A stretch of 57,186 nucleotides of DNA from Thermoprotei archaeon. GTDB lineage: Archaea; Thermoproteota; Thermoprotei; Thermofilales; B15-G2. Within the stretch, counting starts at the first letter, position 1. Every line of letters starts with the position of its first letter. A program made the translations under genes and the position numbers. This document shows, piece after piece, positions 54,413 to 57,186 of this stretch. The notes beneath the pieces are model-generated. The model searched no databases and had not been told where the DNA came from. It worked only from the letters and a program-made list of their open reading frames with translations. The DNA is taken from the NCBI GenBank assembly GCA_003649445.1, contig QMRV01000010.1:1-57186 (forward strand), written 5' to 3'.

Positions 54413-55860
54413 TCAGTTAACGCCTAGAACTCCTTTAATCTCCTTTACTAATTCTCCAAGACTATTTATTGAATAAACTTTAGTGCCTAGCTTCGATAAA
54501 CAAGCCGAGTACGCTTCCTCAGTAGCAGCTTCAACAACTTTTTTATCAGCCCACTTAGCCAACTTAGCTAAATCACCATTAACAAGCCTAACACCAATAG
54601 GAACAAACTCTCCTTTAATTAATTTACCGTACCTCCATTTAGCGTAAGGCAAAATAGCTTTATTCCAAGCATACTTTGTACCGTTTATTTCAATTATCTT
54701 ATAGTAGTAGAATGTGTCTCCTACTTGCAAAACAAAGTAGTAGGCTTCCCAAGGATACTTATCGAATATTTCTGGGAAGAAGTAGTATGCGTCGCTTAAA
54801 GCACTAAAGCATACAGGTCTACTGTAATTCCAGTTCATTTCAAGATGAGATGAAATAAATTTAGCCGCCTTAACAACACCACTATCAGAATAAAAGCCGT
54901 AATTAGAGCAATTACCAACAAGCCAAGCAACCTGAACACAAGGCTCAACCCCAATCCCCTCAACCAAATCCAAAGCCCTAGACAAGACACCAACCTTATC
55001 CCCAACCCTCTTATCCCTAACAATCTGATCCAAAACAAGTAAAGCGAGCTTATTCACCTTAACCAAATCCAAAAGCTTATCGAAAAGCTTTCTATCAGCT
55101 CTAAACAAGTATCTAGCAAGCCCAACATCCCAAAGCTTCTCAACATCCCCAAAACCCAAACCCTTGTTCGAACAGTAGACCACAAACTTCTCGTAATCGC
55201 TCAACTCAAACAAACCCTTACTAACGCTCGTCAAATGCCTATCACTCCTGTCAAGAGCAATTATCCTGTAATTAAAGTCTTCAGTAGAGTTCAGCTTAAT
55301 CTTCAAAGAATAGACACCATTACCCCTCTCATCAACATTAACTGGAGCCAGAGTATAGTTCTTGCCGAAAGCCTCAAACAAAATTTTTTCAATTCCGCTC
55401 AAATCGCTAGCATTAACCTTAATGCTGAGCAAATTACCTTTTAAGCTCAAAACGGCTTTAACCGAAGGCTTATCGTAGAACACAAAAGACTTTTCCTTAA
55501 TCACTTTACCTGTGTAAGGATGTATTACTTGAATCCTGTAGACACCTTCTCTAGTAATCGGTAAATCGGCTTGCCAAGACTTCTTGTTTACAGCTTTAGC
55601 TTTAATGGAGTAAGATGTTCCATCTGAGAAGATTAGTTTAATCGGGATTTCGGGTAATCTGGTGTTATTGTATCCTTTAATGTTTATGGTTATTGTGGTA
55701 TCGGTTTTCTGAATACTGATGCTTTTTAGTTCAAATTTGGGTTTATTAGCTAGGTTTAGTATTATGTAGTTGTGGCTCCTAGAATTAGTATAATTGCGAT
55801 TAATCCTATTATTAATGTTCTTGTTTTTGTCTTCTTTGACGGCTTTTCGTGTTCTGCCAC
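54413..55860 (-). CDS. Secreted or membrane-anchored protein, frameshifted near its N-terminus
   Basis: A protein of about 480 residues. The reading from GTG 55860 gives MAEHEKPSKKTKTRTL and a membrane span IIGLIAIILILGA, then TAA at 55764. The neighbouring frame continues without a start: SHNYIILNLANKPKFEL, an immunoglobulin-like beta region (DGTSYSIKAKAV) and then the 363-residue body to 54413. The body has FYDKPSV, RDKRVGDKV and transglutaminase-like cysteine/histidine patterns (VGNCSNYGFYSDSGVVKAA, PVCFSAL), which I cannot firmly assign. A one-base indel near 55765-55785 joins the parts. Codon use is rich in GGG, TTG and GTT, unlike neighbours. Function unknown. Confidence 0.6.
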
Positions 55861-55974
55861 ATTTTAATAAGTGTCTGTGGGAAAATAAGGTTTAAGCCGG
55901 GATTAAGGGAGCAAGCCAAAGCAACAAAGCCAGCCTACTAAAGCGCAGTCCTTGAATACTTCTTTAAAGTTTTC

Positions 55975-56243
55975 TCATAAGGTAAATTCTCTTAGTAGTC
56001 TGAGAAATATTATAAGAGTCTCTCCTACTTCATCATTTATCAAGCCATCTTTACACGCATAGAAAGCAAAAATATTACCAGGACCAACGAGTATTGAATC
56101 ACTAAACCTTTCACAATGTATACAGATAAGGATATAGCAAGCTCTCTAATAGGAGTTCCAGGTGGATCGACTTTAAAGGATCTAACATATTTCCTTAATA
56201 TCAGCTTGATAAAGCTTCTCCTCAGCTTCCTGAGTAATCCCAT
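55975..56243 (-). pseudogene. Small decayed reading frame, unknown
   Basis: Reverse-strand reading from ATG at 56243: MGLLRKLRRSFIKLILRKYV, then FKVDPPGTPIRELAISL. After a frame break near 56095 comes GPGNIFAFYACKDGLINDEV and ETLIIFLRLLREFTL ending at 55975. It could be a small gene with one indel or a chance frame. I do not recognise a family. The rest of the region 55861-56341 shows no other feature apart from short A/T-rich promoter-like runs. Confidence 0.3.
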
Positions 56244-56371
56244 GTATTAATTTATAAATCAAGGAAATATGGAGCTAAAGTAATGTAACCAATTCAGAAT
56301 AGTAATTATTTCTTTAACAAGAGTTAACTAAAGCAATAGATTTGATAGTTCTTATTAATATTTATTCCGTT

Positions 56372-56554
56372 ATGGAAGCTGTTCTAGAAGAAGTTAGGGC
56401 AATTAGAAGTATGCTTGAATTCATTATAGAGCAGGTTATTAGAGTAGAGGAGCCGGAAGAGTGGGAGAAGAAGCTTATTGAAGAAGCCTTAGACGATGAA
56501 ACACTAGATGAGGAGGAAGTATGGAAAGCTTTAGACTCAAAATCAACAGTATAG
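56372..56554 (+). CDS. RelB-like small acidic antitoxin
   Basis: A 60-residue acidic helical protein from ATG 56372 (TATA-like cttattaatattt about 15-20 nt upstream). It has MEAVLEEVRAIRSMLEFIIE and a very acidic C-terminus EALDDETLDEEEVWKAL, typical of short archaeal antitoxins with no obvious DNA-binding domain. Its 3' end overlaps by 34 nt the start of a decayed RelE-type toxin. The in-frame ATT/TTG extension to 56342 is less likely. Family name is uncertain; the pairing is strong. Confidence 0.55.
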   Translation: MEAVLEEVRAIRSMLEFIIEQVIRVEEPEEWEKKLIEEALDDETLDEEEVWKALDSKSTV

Positions 56555-56757
56555 AAGTAAACTTCTCGAAATTTTTCAAATACTAAAAAGAAATCCAATA
56601 TCTTTTAGAGAATACGGCACAGTCAAGCTGAAGGCTATTGGAACCTCTACGGAATCAGAATAGGAAAGCTAAGGATAATATGTTAAGTCAAATGGGCAGA
56701 AAAGAAGTAGTAATATTGGTAATTGCTGAAAGAGGAAAGGCATGCAAAGAAATATAG
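56521..56757 (+). pseudogene. RelE/ParE-type toxin, decayed
   Basis: From ATG 56521, three frames together give the RelE core: LLEIFQILKRNPISFREYG, VKLKAIGTS, YGIRIGKLRIIC (the conserved YRIRVGxxRIIY-like strand) and KEVVILVIAERGKACKEI ending at TAG 56757. Stops at about 56584 and 56660 and shifts break the frame. RelE toxins cleave mRNA on the ribosome; this copy is probably inactive. It overlaps the antitoxin gene by 34 nt. Confidence 0.78.
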
Positions 56758-56798
56758 CGGGATTAAAGGAGCGGTTAAGCACCTTGATTACAGCAACG

Positions 56799-56809
56799 CT
56801 TTTAAACCA
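56799..56809 (+). promoter_or_regulatory. TATA-like box for the MazEF-like operon
   Basis: The run gcttttaaacc lies about 25 nt before the antitoxin ATG at 56829, consistent with leaderless transcription of the toxin-antitoxin pair. Confidence 0.5.
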
Positions 56810-56828
56810 AGACTAGCAGTTATACCTT

Positions 56829-57029
56829 ATGAAGAAGATTACAATTGAAGTGCCAGAATGGGTAAGTGAAGAAGAAGTCGAGCTAGTTTGCCGAGTTCTT
56901 GCAACAAGAAAGGAGATTTTAAGAGATATTTTAGAAGAATATGGATTGCTAAAACTACAAGAAGAATCGCTTAAAGAATTCCTAGAATCTGAGCCAGACC
57001 TCTATAGTGAAGAAGATGTCAAAAGGTGA
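56829..57029 (+). CDS. MazE-like or related antitoxin
   Basis: A 66-residue protein beginning MKKITIEVPEWVSEEEVELVCRVLATRKEILRDIL. The ITIEVP start and predicted strand-then-helix layout resemble short archaeal antitoxins of MazF-type toxins. Acidic C-terminus (ESEPDLYSEEDVKR). It overlaps the following toxin start by 14 nt, indicating translational coupling. No firm DNA-binding fold can be assigned from length alone. Confidence 0.65.
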   Translation: MKKITIEVPEWVSEEEVELVCRVLATRKEILRDILEEYGLLKLQEESLKEFLESEPDLYSEEDVKR

Positions 57030-57186
57030 CATAGTTTTAGTATACTTTCCTTTTACAGACCTCAAAGGCAGAAAACTTAGACCAGCACTAGTGCTCTACG
57101 AAGGTAAAAGAGACATCGTTCTAGCATTCATCTCATCGAGACTCGAAAAATATGATCCTAAAACATCGGTAATCATAAGAAAAGAA
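57016..57186 (+). CDS. MazF/PemK-type toxin, partial (C-terminus off right edge)
   Basis: ATG at 57016 opens 57 residues that run to the edge: MSKGDIVLVYFPFTDLKGRK, then LRPALVLYEGKRDIVLAFIS. GDIVLVYFPFTD and RPALVL are hallmarks of the PemK/MazF endoribonuclease fold, which cleaves mRNA. The preceding gene is its likely antitoxin and overlaps it by 14 nt. The rest of the toxin is outside the window. Confidence 0.88.
   Translation, partial: MSKGDIVLVYFPFTDLKGRKLRPALVLYEGKRDIVLAFISSRLEKYDPKTSVIIRKE

Noticed and set aside
1..57186. CRISPR array, tRNA or rRNA genes
   Set aside because: No regularly spaced repeats, GGTTC-type T-arm signatures or rRNA-like stretches were seen on either strand.

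Overview
The window looks like one compact stretch of an archaeal chromosome, most likely from a thermophilic, heterotrophic member of the Thermoproteota (Crenarchaeota-like). Support comes from gene content: an XPD/Rad3 helicase, AlaX, a KaiC-like ATPase, the ADP-forming acetyl-CoA synthetase alpha subunit, an archaeal-type IleRS, DUF711 and DUF369 proteins. It also comes from layout: many genes start about 25 nt after an A/T-rich TATA-like box with no ribosome binding site (leaderless), GTG and TTG starts are common, and convergent genes abut or overlap at their stops. No tRNA, rRNA or CRISPR array was seen. The lineage below phylum cannot be fixed from this sequence alone.

Layout. 1-4156: partial Gfo/Idh/MocA dehydrogenase, ferredoxin-fused aldo/keto reductase, BadF-type sugar kinase, HExxH protein and AlaX. 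4157-7674: gene-poor, decayed region around one A/T-rich B12-binding radical SAM gene, probably acquired. 7675-12280 (minus): apparent operon of a GH172/DUF2961 glycoside hydrolase, a glyoxylate reductase-type dehydrogenase, an FGGY sugar kinase and a NagD-type HAD phosphatase. 12328-16223: DedA, iron-sulfur flavoprotein-like reductase and two tandem TIM-barrel hydrolase-like paralogs. 16307-19292: ferrous iron operon (operator, DtxR-type repressor, FeoA, FeoB). 19281-21942: GNAT, GT2, HAD. 22020-25326: KaiC-like ATPase followed by two paralogous membrane proteins with degenerate KaiC/DUF835-like tails. 25318-28567: esterase-like hydrolase, a GH4 pseudogene, class V aminotransferase. 28699-33691: radical SAM, thioredoxin, cyclophilin-like, DUF1028, GalE-like, DUF711 and glutaredoxin-like genes. 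33850-39378: P-loop/deoxyribosyltransferase fusion, XPD helicase with a broken start, TldD, epimerase pseudogene, HxlR-like regulator. 39467-50229: beta-mannosidase, SPFH protein, ACD alpha, ModE-like regulator, membrane protein, DppA, IleRS. 50269-57186: membrane-protein remnant, GHL6-like hydrolase, MFS pseudogene, flippase-like membrane protein, frameshifted secreted protein, a RelBE-like pair with a decayed toxin and a MazEF-like pair at the right edge.

How it fits together. Many genes concern glycans: GH172, GH2 beta-mannosidase, a GHL6-like enzyme, two related TIM-barrel proteins, an acetyl-xylan-esterase-like hydrolase, two sugar kinases and a Gfo/Idh oxidoreductase. At least two further glycan or transport genes (GH4 and an MFS transporter) are being lost. 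The iron operon has a visible operator. The most system-like unknown is the KaiC plus twin membrane-protein cluster. Several otherwise well-conserved genes (XPD, a secreted protein) carry one-base frame breaks near the start, which may be real or assembly errors.
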